Of a stretch of DNA of 64,000 nucleotides, positions 28,028 to 36,561 are shown one piece after another. A model generated the notes under the pieces. That model ran no database searches, was not told where the DNA came from, and saw only the letters and a list, made by a program, of their open reading frames with translations. Position numbers and translations under genes: made by a program. Origin of the DNA: Lachnospiraceae bacterium (GTDB lineage Bacteria; Bacillota; Clostridia; Lachnospirales; Lachnospiraceae); contig JAFRLH010000083.1 in assembly GCA_017431345.1 (NCBI GenBank), positions 99,453 through 163,452 of the forward strand, read 5' to 3'. Each line of letters opens with the position of its first letter. Positions within the stretch are counted from its first letter, which is position 1.

Positions 28028-29095
28028 TCAGTCCGTCAGAGGCATCACCGACGAGGGGTCTGTGCGGAAGAATTCCGGTGCTGTCTCATGGTATTTCTTC
28101 CGCCATTGTCCCGACTCCGTCTTCCACCAGATCAGCCTGCTGTCATCCTCCGGATCGTTTCCCTCCGCCGTCATCCGGACGCTTACTTCAAAAGGACCTT
28201 CGGAGATGTCATAAACGGTCAGATGAAAACCGTTTTCCTCCGGAAGTTTCTCTTCCGGTATAAATTCATGCGCTCTGATCCCTACCATTTTTACATTGTC
28301 CGGCACAGGGGAAGTGCTTCTCAGAATTACATTCCAGTCCGATGCAAACAAATGATGGTCTCCTCTTTTCTCCGCCCTGGAGAAATTCTTGCATCCGGAC
28401 AGCTTTGCTGTTGTAATCGTTTCAGGGTGTTTGAACAATTCCCTCATGTTCCCCTGCTCGACCATACGGCCTTTTTCCATTATGACAACGGAATCACAGA
28501 ACCTGTATACTTCGTCACGGCTGTGCGTGACCATCAGGACGTCTCCCGTATACACCTTCAGCATTTTCTGCACTTCAAAGTGCATCTGCTCTTTCAGGAA
28601 GGTATCCAGTGCCGAAAACGGTTCGTCAAGCATCAGCACTTCCGGCTCATACGCCAGGATCCTGGCAAGTGCAGCTCTCTGCTGCTGACCGCCGGACAGC
28701 TGGCCGGGATAACGCTTTGCAAGCTCTTTCAGGTCGAAAGACTCCAGCATTTCCGATACTTTCCGTTTTTTTGCATCAGACTGCAGACTGCGTATTCCGA
28801 TTCCGATGTTCTGTTCGACCGTCATACCAGGGAACAGCGCGTAATTCTGGAACAGATACCCGACTCTGCGCTGCTGCGGCGTCAGATCGATCCGCTTTTC
28901 CGAGTCATAGAGCACCCTGTCGTTCAGGACGATCCTGCCGGAATCCGGTCTCACGATCCCTGCAATGCACTTCAGCGTCATGCTCTTTCCGCAGCCGGAC
29001 GCGCCAAGGATCCCTTTTACTTCCTGTTCTGTTTCAAAGGTGACATCCAGAGAGAATTCACCAAGCTTTTTGTGTATATCTGCATACAGGCTCAT
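28028..29095 (-). CDS. modC: Molybdate ABC transporter ATP-binding protein
   Basis: ATPase of the molybdate/tungstate importer, 355 residues. I take ATG 29095 (MSLYADIHKKLGEF) because it forms an ATGA overlap with the modB stop and GGGAGG lies upstream. Walker A is LGASGCGKSMTL, the signature LSGGQQQRAALARIL, Walker B EVLMLDEPFSALD, and the switch His is in VTHSRDE. The C-terminal 120 residues form a regulatory region, only weakly like the MOP domain of ModC. The substrate is inferred from the modA/modB neighbours and the adjacent moa genes. Confidence 0.92.
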   Translation of the reverse strand: MSLYADIHKKLGEFSLDVTFETEQEVKGILGASGCGKSMTLKCIAGIVRPDSGRIVLNDRVLYDSEKRIDLTPQQRRVGYLFQNYALFPGMTVEQNIGIGIRSLQSDAKKRKVSEMLESFDLKELAKRYPGQLSGGQQQRAALARILAYEPEVLMLDEPFSALDTFLKEQMHFEVQKMLKVYTGDVLMVTHSRDEVYRFCDSVVIMEKGRMVEQGNMRELFKHPETITTAKLSGCKNFSRAEKRGDHHLFASDWNVILRSTSPVPDNVKMVGIRAHEFIPEEKLPEENGFHLTVYDISEGPFEVSVRMTAEGNDPEDDSRLIWWKTESGQWRKKYHETAPEFFRTDPSSVMPLTD

Positions 29096-29766
29096 CCGTG
29101 TTTCCTCCCTTTCCTTCTTCCGTTCGCGAACACATTCATCAGGACCACGATCACGAACGAGAATACTACAAGGATGGCAACATACCCGTACGCTTCCTCC
29201 ATATTTCCGCCTGCCACGGCGGAATAGATCGCTAACGGCAGCGTCCTGGTCTTGCCGGCAATGTTTCCGGCGATCATGGCGGTGGCGCCGAATTCCCCGA
29301 GCCCTCTTGCGAATGCGAGGATCCCGCCGGAAAGGACGCCCGGCAGCGCTTCCGGCATGATGACCCGCCAGAATATCTCCCATTCGCTCATCCCGAGCGT
29401 ACGGCCGGCATAGATCAGATTTTCATCGACCTGTTCGAACGCACCTCTTGCAGAGCGGTACATTAACGGAAATGCAATGACGACAGCGGCGATCACGGTC
29501 GCCGTCCAGTTGAAAACGATTTTTATCCCGATCGAATGCAGGAAGATCCCCACAGGTCTCTTCTGCCCGAAGATGAACAGGAGGAAAAAACCGGCTACAG
29601 TAGGAGGGAGCACCATCGGCAGCGTCAGTACGCCGTCCAGGATCATCTTGATCTTCTCGGATTTCAGTCTTACGGTAACCAGCGCGACCAGGAGCCCCAG
29701 AAAGAATGTAAAGAAGATCGCCGTGCAGGCTGTCTTCATGGATATGATAATCGGTGACAGATCCAT
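29092..29766 (-). CDS. modB: Molybdate ABC transporter permease
   Basis: Inner-membrane subunit, 224 residues, with about five or six membrane segments. The start MDLSPIIISMKTACTAI has AGGAG upstream; the earlier ATG would add 20 hydrophilic residues. The EAA loop that contacts ModC is visible as GMSEWEIFWRVIMPEALPGVLSGG, followed by ARGLGEFGATAMIAGN, characteristic of ModB. It overlaps modC by 4 bases and lies 127 bases after modA. Confidence 0.95.
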   Translation of the reverse strand: MDLSPIIISMKTACTAIFFTFFLGLLVALVTVRLKSEKIKMILDGVLTLPMVLPPTVAGFFLLFIFGQKRPVGIFLHSIGIKIVFNWTATVIAAVVIAFPLMYRSARGAFEQVDENLIYAGRTLGMSEWEIFWRVIMPEALPGVLSGGILAFARGLGEFGATAMIAGNIAGKTRTLPLAIYSAVAGGNMEEAYGYVAILVVFSFVIVVLMNVFANGRRKGRKHG

Positions 29767-29822
29767 TTTATCTGCTCCTTGTTCAGTCGTTATTTTCGCA
29801 AAAATATATTCATCAATATAAC

Positions 29823-29854
29823 ACAAAAGGAGCTCCGTGTAAATGAAGCTCCTT
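29823..29854 (-). terminator. Intercistronic hairpin between modA and modB
   Basis: On the minus strand AAGGAGCT, a 12-base loop, AGCTCCTT and TTTTG. As an incomplete terminator it would give more binding protein than permease, which is common in ABC operons. Confidence 0.6.
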
Positions 29855-29893
29855 CTTTTTTACATTTATAATATTCTGTCACAGCCAGCCGGA

Positions 29894-30763
29894 TCATTCG
29901 GGAAGCGTAAATCCGTAATCGGTGAACTGCTGCAGCGCTTCGTCCGTTCCAAGGAAGTCGATGAAAGCCTGTGCAGCTTCCTGCTTCGCGGAGCTTCCGA
30001 TCACGCCGATCGGATAGGTCGCGGGCGCAAGTCCTTCGATGATCTCAACATTATCAGCTTCCTGAATGGCGTCTGTTCTGTAGGTGAATCCGCAGTCAGC
30101 GCTTCCTGCTGCTACCCAGCTGAGCACTTCCGTTACGTTCGTTCCCAGAGAGATCTCCTTCTCCTGGATCGCATCCCACAGACCAAGCTCTTCGAGCGTC
30201 TTCTGGGTATACTGGCCGACCGGTACGTCAGCAGGATCGCCGATCGCGATGGTATCCGCATTCAGGATATCCTGTACGCTTGCGATTCCCTTGTCAGAAT
30301 CCTTCGGTACGATGAGCACGAGTTCGTTGGTAACCTGGACTTTTACGGTATCATCATTCATCAGCCCGGCTTCCTGGAGCGCTGTCATCTGCTTCATGCC
30401 TGCGGAGAAGAATACATCCCAGTCTGCTCCCTCTTCGATCTGGGTCTGGAGCTTTCCTGAACTGTCATAGGTCGCTTCAACCTTGATATTCGGATTTGCT
30501 TCCCGGAACATGGGGATCAGCTTGTCATCAAAGACATACTTCAGGCTCGCAGCGGCTGCAAGAACGATGGTGGTCTCTTCGCCCGCAGCGGCTTCGGTCT
30601 CTGCAGCGGCTTCGGTCTCTGCAGCGGCTTCGGTCTCAACAGCTTCCGTCTCGGCAGCTTCCGTCTCTGCGGCAGCAGTGGTCTCTGCAGGGGCGCCGCC
30701 GGAGCAGGCCGCAAGCGAAAAGACCATCAGGGAAGCCAGCAGAAGGCTTACGATCTTTTTCAT
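29894..30763 (-). CDS. modA: Molybdate-binding lipoprotein
   Basis: Extracellular lipid-anchored receptor of the molybdate importer, 289 residues. The start MKKIVSLLLASLMVFSLAACSGG has AGGAGG upstream and gives a lipoprotein signal with lipobox LAAC. An Ala/Glu/Thr linker of repeated AAAETE units follows. The mature domain has VLAAASLKYVFDDKLIPMF, ATYDSSGKLQTQIEEGADWDVFFSAG and ADCGFTYRTDA, all characteristic of ModA. It is the first gene of modABC, with a ModE-like palindrome just upstream of its promoter. Confidence 0.95.
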   Translation of the reverse strand: MKKIVSLLLASLMVFSLAACSGGAPAETTAAAETEAAETEAVETEAAAETEAAAETEAAAGEETTIVLAAAASLKYVFDDKLIPMFREANPNIKVEATYDSSGKLQTQIEEGADWDVFFSAGMKQMTALQEAGLMNDDTVKVQVTNELVLIVPKDSDKGIASVQDILNADTIAIGDPADVPVGQYTQKTLEELGLWDAIQEKEISLGTNVTEVLSWVAAGSADCGFTYRTDAIQEADNVEIIEGLAPATYPIGVIGSSAKQEAAQAFIDFLGTDEALQQFTDYGFTLPE

Positions 30764-30811
30764 TATTGTTTCCTCCTTATATCCGGTTTCGTATAGCGAA
30801 TCCATGACGTG

Positions 30812-30841
30812 ATTATAACTCTTGTTTTCTCCAAAAGTCAA
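30812..30841 (-). promoter_or_regulatory. Promoter of modABC
   Basis: On the minus strand TTGACT (30841-30836), 18 bases, TATAAT (30817-30812). Confidence 0.87.
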
Positions 30842-30865
30842 CGTTATTTTATTTTAAAAATAACG
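30842..30865. promoter_or_regulatory. ModE-like operator
   Basis: CGTTATTTT, 6-base spacer ATTTTA, AAAATAACG: a perfect 9+6+9 palindrome directly against the -35 of modA. It resembles the known ModE box (CGTTATATT spacer AATATAACG). The nearby MocA-ModE fusion is the obvious binder. Confidence 0.8.
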
Positions 30866-30965
30866 CATAATCATTTTTTTATGCTTCTGTTTCAACGCAT
30901 AAGCGTCTGTTATAGACAGCTGCCCGATCGAATCCCGGCGTCACCCCCGTACAAAGAGGGGTACA

Positions 30966-30986
30966 AGAAACTCTTTCGGAAACTCC
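30966..30986 (+). promoter_or_regulatory. Direct repeats upstream of the LytTR regulator gene
   Basis: AGAAACTCT and GGAAACTCC are spaced 12 bases start to start, ending 11 bases before a TATACT (30998-31003). LytTR domains typically bind such spaced direct repeats, so autoregulation is possible. Confidence 0.45.
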
Positions 30987-31062
30987 CTCCTGTGTGCTAT
31001 ACTGACAGCAGCCGCACGGAATCCGCGAAGCGGTGATATTCTGACCGGGGAGGAATGTAAAA

Positions 31063-31773
31063 ATGCTCAGACTTGCCATCGTGGAGGACGAGCAGGCTTA
31101 TATCGACCAGCTGAATGATTATATCCGAAAATACAGGCATGAGCACGGGACTGATCTGTCCGTTTCCGTCTTTCGTGACGGTGATGAGATCGTCGAAAAG
31201 TATTCCGGCAGTTTTGATATCATCCTGATGGATATCCAGATGCAGTTCATGGACGGCATGACCGCTGCCGAGGAGATCCGCAAGGTCGACCAGAATGTCA
31301 TTATTATCTTCATCACCAATATGGAGCAGTACGCCGTCAGGGGCTATCAGGTGGACGCGCTGGACTATATTGTCAAACCGGTGGAATACTTTTCGTTCTC
31401 CCGCAAGCTTGACCGGGCCATCAGCCGGATCAGACGGCACGATTCCTCCTTCCTTACGATCCATGCCGGCGGCGGCATCTACAAGATCCCTGCTTCTCGG
31501 ATCCTTTATATCGAAAGCGAAGGGCACAATCTGCATTTTTACACGACCGGCGGGGAATACACTTCCCGCATGAACATCAGTGACGCGGAGAAAGAGCTGG
31601 CGCCCTGCGGCTTCTACCGCTGCGGCAAAGGATATATTGTGAATCTGGAAAAAGTGGACGCCTATGTGGACGGGATGTGCCGGATCGGCAGCCACACGAT
31701 TCCCGTAAGCCGTGCAAAGAAAAAAGAATTTCTGTCCGTTATGACCGAGTATATGAGCAGCCGTCTGCTCTAG
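31063..31773 (+). CDS. LytTR-family response regulator
   Basis: Two-component regulator of the AgrA/VirR/LytR type, 236 residues. The receiver domain occupies about 1-120, with acidic residues in VEDEQAY, phosphorylation site Asp57 in ILMDIQM, and the conserved Lys in IVKPVEY. The LytTR DNA-binding domain follows (about 135-232: IPASRILYIESEGHNLHFYT, FYRCGKGYIVNLEKVDAY, IPVSRAKKKEF). GGGGAGG precedes the ATG. It is followed 14 bases later by its cognate kinase. Confidence 0.95.
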   Translation: MLRLAIVEDEQAYIDQLNDYIRKYRHEHGTDLSVSVFRDGDEIVEKYSGSFDIILMDIQMQFMDGMTAAEEIRKVDQNVIIIFITNMEQYAVRGYQVDALDYIVKPVEYFSFSRKLDRAISRIRRHDSSFLTIHAGGGIYKIPASRILYIESEGHNLHFYTTGGEYTSRMNISDAEKELAPCGFYRCGKGYIVNLEKVDAYVDGMCRIGSHTIPVSRAKKKEFLSVMTEYMSSRLL

Positions 31774-31787
31774 GAGGGAACATTTTT

Positions 31788-33098
31788 ATGGACCGTTTCA
31801 TTCCCGATATTCCCAGATTATATACCGGTATTGCCGAATGGCTGGGATGCATGATGATCCTGCTGACCGTCCCCAGAAAGACCGGCAGGGCTGTCTTTGC
31901 CCTGATCAGCGCTTTCGTCCTGTGCATTCTGTGTTCTTTTCTGATCGTCACCGTCGATGCGCCAGCCGGTCCCGCATGGATCGCATGTATGGCAGCAGCG
32001 GTCCTTATCATGTTCGGGTTTATTGCCGGCTGTGCGGATATTTCTGTCATCGCTTCCATATACATTACTTCCGGTGCTTTCCTTGGTGCAGAATTTGCGG
32101 CGGCGCTGGAATGGCAGCTTCACACATGGTTCTCCTTTGTGACAGATCTCGGCCGGGCGGGATCCGTGCTCCTTCTTATCCTCATCTATACCATTGTTTT
32201 TTTCTTATTATTCCGCATAATCCGGTCGCAGCTGACCGCAGAATACCTGAAACACCTGACCTGGAAAGATGCCGCAGCGTTTCTGATTATCGCCTTAATC
32301 ACGTTTATCTTCAGCAATGTAAGCTTCTTTTTATCCAACACACCGTTTTCCGGCCAGCTCATGGTGGATATCTTCACCATCCGTACCCTTGTGGACCTGG
32401 GAGGGCTCGCCATCCTTTTCAACTACCAGTCCAGACTGTCGGAACTCATCACCCGGGAGGAGATTGCCTCCCTGCGCCATGTTCTCTCCAGCCAGTACGA
32501 ACAGTACCGCAATTATCAGGAAAGCGAAGAAATGCTCCATATGATGCAGCACGACCTGAAGCATCAGATCGAAGGTCTCCGTGCGATGACTGATGAATCA
32601 CAGCGCGAAAAATGGATCGATCAGATGTCCGATACGCTCGATGACTGGTGGCTGCCGCACAGGACCGGCAACGCTGTCTTTGACACGATCCTTTCCGCAA
32701 AACTCAGGAAAGCAAGGACCCTCGGGATCCGCATCACCTGTGTCGCCGACGGCTCCCTGCTGGACAAACTGCATGTAACAGATATCTGCACCATTTTCGG
32801 AAACGCGATCGATAATGCGATGGAGAGCGTTGTTCAGATCGCTGACGAAGAAAAACGGCTCATCCATATTTCCGTCACTTCAAGGAACGGATTCCTCTTC
32901 ATCGGTATAGAGAACATTCTCGGGACCGAGATCAGGGAGGAGTCCGGTGCTCTTCTGACGACGAAAGCTGACAAATCTTCCCACGGCTACGGTATGAAGG
33001 GCATTCAGTATGCGGTAAGCAAATATAGCGGAAATGTTTCCCATCAGATCAAAAACGGCTGGTTCGTACTGAATATCCTGATCCCGCTTTCACAATAA
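31788..33098 (+). CDS. GHKL-type sensor histidine kinase
   Basis: Membrane sensor partner of the LytTR regulator, 436 residues from ATG 31788 (AGGAGG 8 bases upstream). About six or seven hydrophobic segments fill residues 10-215, as in AgrC-like sensors. A short coiled-coil region follows, then the H-box MMQHDLKHQIEGL (phospho-accepting His about 255) and a GHKL ATPase with N-box GNAIDNAMES and the glycine box SHGYGMKGIQY. No AgrB/AgrD-like peptide genes are adjacent, so the signal is unknown. Position suggests a link with the downstream glycosidases. Confidence 0.94.
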   Translation: MDRFIPDIPRLYTGIAEWLGCMMILLTVPRKTGRAVFALISAFVLCILCSFLIVTVDAPAGPAWIACMAAAVLIMFGFIAGCADISVIASIYITSGAFLGAEFAAALEWQLHTWFSFVTDLGRAGSVLLLILIYTIVFFLLFRIIRSQLTAEYLKHLTWKDAAAFLIIALITFIFSNVSFFLSNTPFSGQLMVDIFTIRTLVDLGGLAILFNYQSRLSELITREEIASLRHVLSSQYEQYRNYQESEEMLHMMQHDLKHQIEGLRAMTDESQREKWIDQMSDTLDDWWLPHRTGNAVFDTILSAKLRKARTLGIRITCVADGSLLDKLHVTDICTIFGNAIDNAMESVVQIADEEKRLIHISVTSRNGFLFIGIENILGTEIREESGALLTTKADKSSHGYGMKGIQYAVSKYSGNVSHQIKNGWFVLNILIPLSQ

Positions 33099-33124
33099 CG
33101 GAAGAATCTCTCTTCAACGCGTTT

Positions 33125-33152
33125 GAGGCGCCATTTCCGGTGTCTCTTTTTT
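33125..33152 (+). terminator. Terminator of the two-component operon
   Basis: GAGGCGCC, loop ATTTCC, GGTGTCTC (two G-T pairs), then six T. Confidence 0.85.
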
Positions 33153-33180
33153 ATGCATTTCATGCCTGAAAAAGAACAGC

Positions 33181-33209
33181 TTGCGACATTCTTTCCCTAT
33201 ATATATAGA
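33181..33209 (+). promoter_or_regulatory. Candidate promoter of the first GH3 gene
   Basis: TTGCGA (33181-33186), 17 bases, TATAGA (33204-33209). The -10 lies in the palindrome CTATATATATAG. Confidence 0.55.
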
Positions 33210-33253
33210 AAAATGATAAAATTCTGCCTATAAAACAATCAAGGAGGTAATGT

Positions 33254-36247
33254 ATGCAGTCACTCATCACCAATCTGCTGGGCCCGGTCTTTTATGGAAT
33301 GGGCGTCAGCGAAGCGGACTTTGCGTCTTATCTTTCTTCCTGCATGAGCTATGTCTATGCAGCGATCATCGCGCTCATCGCACTGATCGTCCTGCTGATC
33401 GTCGCCGGCAAGGCAAAGAAAGAGAACCGCGGATTCATCCGTCTTACATCCCTCGTGGCATTTCTTGCCGCCATCGCACTGATCGCGAACCTCGTTGTGA
33501 CCGGTCCTCTGAAAGCCAACATCGAGACCTTCCTGAAAGGCTCCGGCGTGAACCTTCAGGAATCCACTGTTGCCGACAGTAAGGACGTCATCAAGCGCGT
33601 CGGCGAAGAAGGGCTTGTCCTCGTCAAGAACGAAGGACTGCTTCCCCTGGAAGCCGGCAACATCAATGTATTCGGCTGGGCTTCTACCAATCCCATCCTC
33701 GGCGGAACCGGTTCCGGATCCTCCGACGGTTCCACTGCGGTCGGCATCCTCGGATCTCTTGCTGACGCAGGCTTCACTACAAACGCAGATCTGTCAAAGA
33801 TCTATACTGACTACCGTGCAGACCGTCCTGTCGTTGCCATGCAGAATCAGGACTGGACACTGCCGGAGCCCACAGTGGACACTTATACGGATTCCGTAAT
33901 GAGCCAGGCAAAGGATTTCTCGGATACTGCTGTGATCGTCATCGGCCGTTCGGGCGGTGAAGGCGCGGACCTTCCCGTAGACATGTACGGCGTCATCCAC
34001 GGCACCTACGATATCTCCTCCCAGGTCTCCGTCGTACCGGAACAGATGGGCTATTACAGAGCAACTTATACGAACAACGGCAGCTATGATGATTTTGAAC
34101 AGGGCGAGCATTATCTCGAACTTTCCGTCACAGAAGAGCAGATGGTCGAGAAGGTCTGCTCCGAATTTGAAAAGGTCGTCGTGATCATCAACGCCAACAA
34201 TGCCATGGAACTCGGCTGGGTCGATGAATATCCCCAGATCGGCGCTGTCATCCTCGCACCCGGCGCAGGAAACACCGGTCTTTCCGCCCTCGGCGAGATC
34301 ATGGCCGGCACAGTCAATCCTTCCGGAAAGACCGCCGACACTTTCGTAAAGGATCTCACTGCCACCCCTACCTGGAACAACTTCGGAAACTTCTCCTACA
34401 GCAATGTGGACGATCTGAAGAACACCATCAAGGAAAACGATGCTGCTTACGAAGGAAACCTTGCATTCGTAAACTATGTAGAAGGCATCTATGTCGGCTA
34501 CAAGTTCTACGAGACTGCCGCTGAAGAAGGACTGATCACCTATGAAGATATGGTCCAGTATCCTTTCGGCTATGGCCTCTCCTACACCACCTTCGAGCAG
34601 AAGATCGAGAACTTCAACTATGACGGAACCAACGTCACCTTCGACGTGAATGTGACTAATACAGGCAGCACTGCCGGCAAGGATGTCGTGGAAGTTTACT
34701 TCAATCCTCCTTACACCAACGGCGGTATTGAGAAGGCATCCGTAAATCTTGTCGACTTCGGCAAGACCCAGACGCTGGATCCCGGCGCTTCCGAGACGAT
34801 TTCCTTCTCCATCCCTGCAGAAGACTTTGCTTCCTATGATTCCACCGGCATCAAGGCAGCAGGCGGCGCTTATGTTCTGGAGGCAGGCGATTACATTCTC
34901 TCCGTGCGTTCCGATTCCCATACTGTCCTTGCAGAAGAGACCTTCACGGTAGACGCAGACGTGATCTATTCCGACGGACGTCCTTCCGACAAGGTCGCTG
35001 TAACGAATCAGTTCCAGGACTACTCCAGAGGCGATTTCGAACAGCTCTCCCGTGCAGACAAATTTGCGAACTATGCGGCAGCTACCGCTGCTCCCGCGAA
35101 CTTCGAGATGAGCGCAGAGGTACGCGCAGCGGTCGAACCGAATGTCTTCGGCATCTATGATCCCACTGCGTATGACAATGATGCAGATGCAATGCCTACG
35201 CTCGGCGCACAGAACGGACTCACCCTCTATGGCCTGCGCGGCGCAGCTTATGACGATGAAGCCTGGGAGCCGCTGCTTGACCAGCTTTCCTTTGAAGACA
35301 TGTCCCTGATGATCAACCTCGGCGGTTGGCAGACAGCGGAAGTCGCTTCCGTAGGCAAGGTCGGAACCTCTGACTGCGACGGCCCTGCCGGCCTGTCCAA
35401 CTTCATTACCGGTGCTTACGGCACTGCTTATCCCGCAGAGGTACTGATGGCACAGACATGGAACACCGAACTCATTAATGAGATGGGTGAAAAGATGGGC
35501 CAGGAATATGCCGACGCCAACAACTTCGGATGGTACGGACCCGCCATGAACACCCACAGAAACGCTTTCGCAGGACGTAACTTCGAGTACTATTCAGAAG
35601 ACGGCGTGCTCGGCGGAAAGCTCTGCGCTGCGGAGATCAACGGCGCTGCGACAAAGGGCGTATATCCTTACATCAAGCACTTTGCCCTGAACGACCAGGA
35701 AGGCAACCGATGCTCGTTCCTGCTTACCTGGGCAGACGAGCAGGCGATCCGTGAGATCTATCTGAAGCCTTTTGAGATCGCTGTAAAGAAATACGAAGGC
35801 ACTCCGATCGCGGCAATGTCCTCCTTCAACTTCATCGGAACCATTCCTTCCTGCTCGAACCCGAACCTGCTGAATACCGTACTTCGCGATGAGTGGGGAT
35901 TTGTCGGAATGGTCGAGACAGACTACAACGGTTCTTACGGCTATCAGATCGCCGATCACTGCGTAAGGAACGGCAACGACCTGATGCTCGGATTCGCATC
36001 CGCTCCTTCGAACCAGTTCACAGACAACAGCGCGACCGCAACACTTGCGATGCGCCAGGCCTGCAAGAACATCATGTACACGATTGTCAATTCCGGATTC
36101 TATGCCGGAGACGTCGATCCCGCTACTGCAGGATCCAATGCCCTGAAAGAGCTGCAGACCAAGATCAACGTACCGATCTGCATCTGCCTGATCGCTCTCG
36201 AAGCACTCTTCTTCGCAATGTGGAGGAAGAAAAAGAAAGCTGCCTGA
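33254..36247 (+). CDS. Membrane-tethered, circularly permuted GH3 beta-glycosidase
   Basis: Extracellular glycoside hydrolase of family 3, 997 residues. Two membrane segments near the N-terminus (about 33-52 and 63-83), separated by a basic loop, and one at the extreme C-terminus (ICICLIALEALFFAMW, then KKKKAA) would place the enzyme outside with both ends anchored. The order is permuted: the GH3 C-domain comes first (EEGLVLVKNEGLLPL near 120), then an Fn3-like domain (YPFGYGLSYTTFE near 435), and the TIM-barrel domain last (CDGPAGLSN, GRNFEYYSEDG, IKHFALNDQE). The likely nucleophile is Asp about 890 in VETDYNG, where most GH3 enzymes have SDW. Similar permutation is known in Ruminococcus and Butyrivibrio enzymes. 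Confidence 0.92.
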   Translation: MQSLITNLLGPVFYGMGVSEADFASYLSSCMSYVYAAIIALIALIVLLIVAGKAKKENRGFIRLTSLVAFLAAIALIANLVVTGPLKANIETFLKGSGVNLQESTVADSKDVIKRVGEEGLVLVKNEGLLPLEAGNINVFGWASTNPILGGTGSGSSDGSTAVGILGSLADAGFTTNADLSKIYTDYRADRPVVAMQNQDWTLPEPTVDTYTDSVMSQAKDFSDTAVIVIGRSGGEGADLPVDMYGVIHGTYDISSQVSVVPEQMGYYRATYTNNGSYDDFEQGEHYLELSVTEEQMVEKVCSEFEKVVVIINANNAMELGWVDEYPQIGAVILAPGAGNTGLSALGEIMAGTVNPSGKTADTFVKDLTATPTWNNFGNFSYSNVDDLKNTIKENDAAYEGNLAFVNYVEGIYVGYKFYETAAEEGLITYEDMVQYPFGYGLSYTTFEQKIENFNYDGTNVTFDVNVTNTGSTAGKDVVEVYFNPPYTNGGIEKASVNLVDFGKTQTLDPGASETISFSIPAEDFASYDSTGIKAAGGAYVLEAGDYILSVRSDSHTVLAEETFTVDADVIYSDGRPSDKVAVTNQFQDYSRGDFEQLSRADKFANYAAATAAPANFEMSAEVRAAVEPNVFGIYDPTAYDNDADAMPTLGAQNGLTLYGLRGAAYDDEAWEPLLDQLSFEDMSLMINLGGWQTAEVASVGKVGTSDCDGPAGLSNFITGAYGTAYPAEVLMAQTWNTELINEMGEKMGQEYADANNFGWYGPAMNTHRNAFAGRNFEYYSEDGVLGGKLCAAEINGAATKGVYPYIKHFALNDQEGNRCSFLLTWADEQAIREIYLKPFEIAVKKYEGTPIAAMSSFNFIGTIPSCSNPNLLNTVLRDEWGFVGMVETDYNGSYGYQIADHCVRNGNDLMLGFASAPSNQFTDNSATATLAMRQACKNIMYTIVNSGFYAGDVDPATAGSNALKELQTKINVPICICLIALEALFFAMWRKKKKAA

Positions 36248-36284
36248 TAATACCGACTGCTCCATGAAATAAAGTATTAAACAC

Positions 36285-36322
36285 CGCCGCCGTGCTCTCC
36301 CTGACGGAGCGGCACGGCGGCG
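36285..36322. repeat. GC-rich hairpin after the first GH3 gene
   Basis: CGCCGCCGTGC and GCACGGCGGCG form a perfect 11 bp stem with a 16-base loop. No T-run follows, so it may stabilise the 3' end rather than terminate. Confidence 0.7.
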
Positions 36323-36328
36323 TGGGGC

Positions 36329-36418
36329 TGTCATCCTGAGGCGTATAACACTGAAAGACCGGCAATCCATAACTGCTCCTCTTATTTGTCATCCTGAGGC
36401 GCAAAGCGCCGAAGGATC
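36329..36418. repeat. Two copies of a palindromic intergenic repeat
   Basis: TGTCATCCTGAGGCG occurs at 36329 and 36387. The second copy is intact and forms the hairpin ATCCT-GA-GGCGC-AAA-GCGCC-GA-AGGAT (36391-36417); the first is decayed after the shared 15 bases. It resembles REP-like palindromes scattered between genes in gut Clostridia. The rest of this 314 bp gap shows no gene. Confidence 0.75.
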
Positions 36419-36561
36419 CACCGCGCAAATACTGCAGGATGCCTTCAACTGAAGTTCATGAATCCGAAGACTCCACGGCCCGTTCCGTGATCCATATACA
36501 GCAATTATTAAAACAGGAATCCCATTAAAAATTCATTATATACATAGAACAAGGAGGAAAA

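Noticed and set aside
31063-33098. agr-type quorum-sensing system
   Set aside because: The regulator and sensor are of that type, but no AgrB protease or peptide precursor is encoded beside them.
33794-35557. Long open frame of 587 codons on the minus strand
   Set aside because: It lies entirely opposite the first GH3 gene, has no domain-like sequence or RBS, and results from the codon bias of the real gene.
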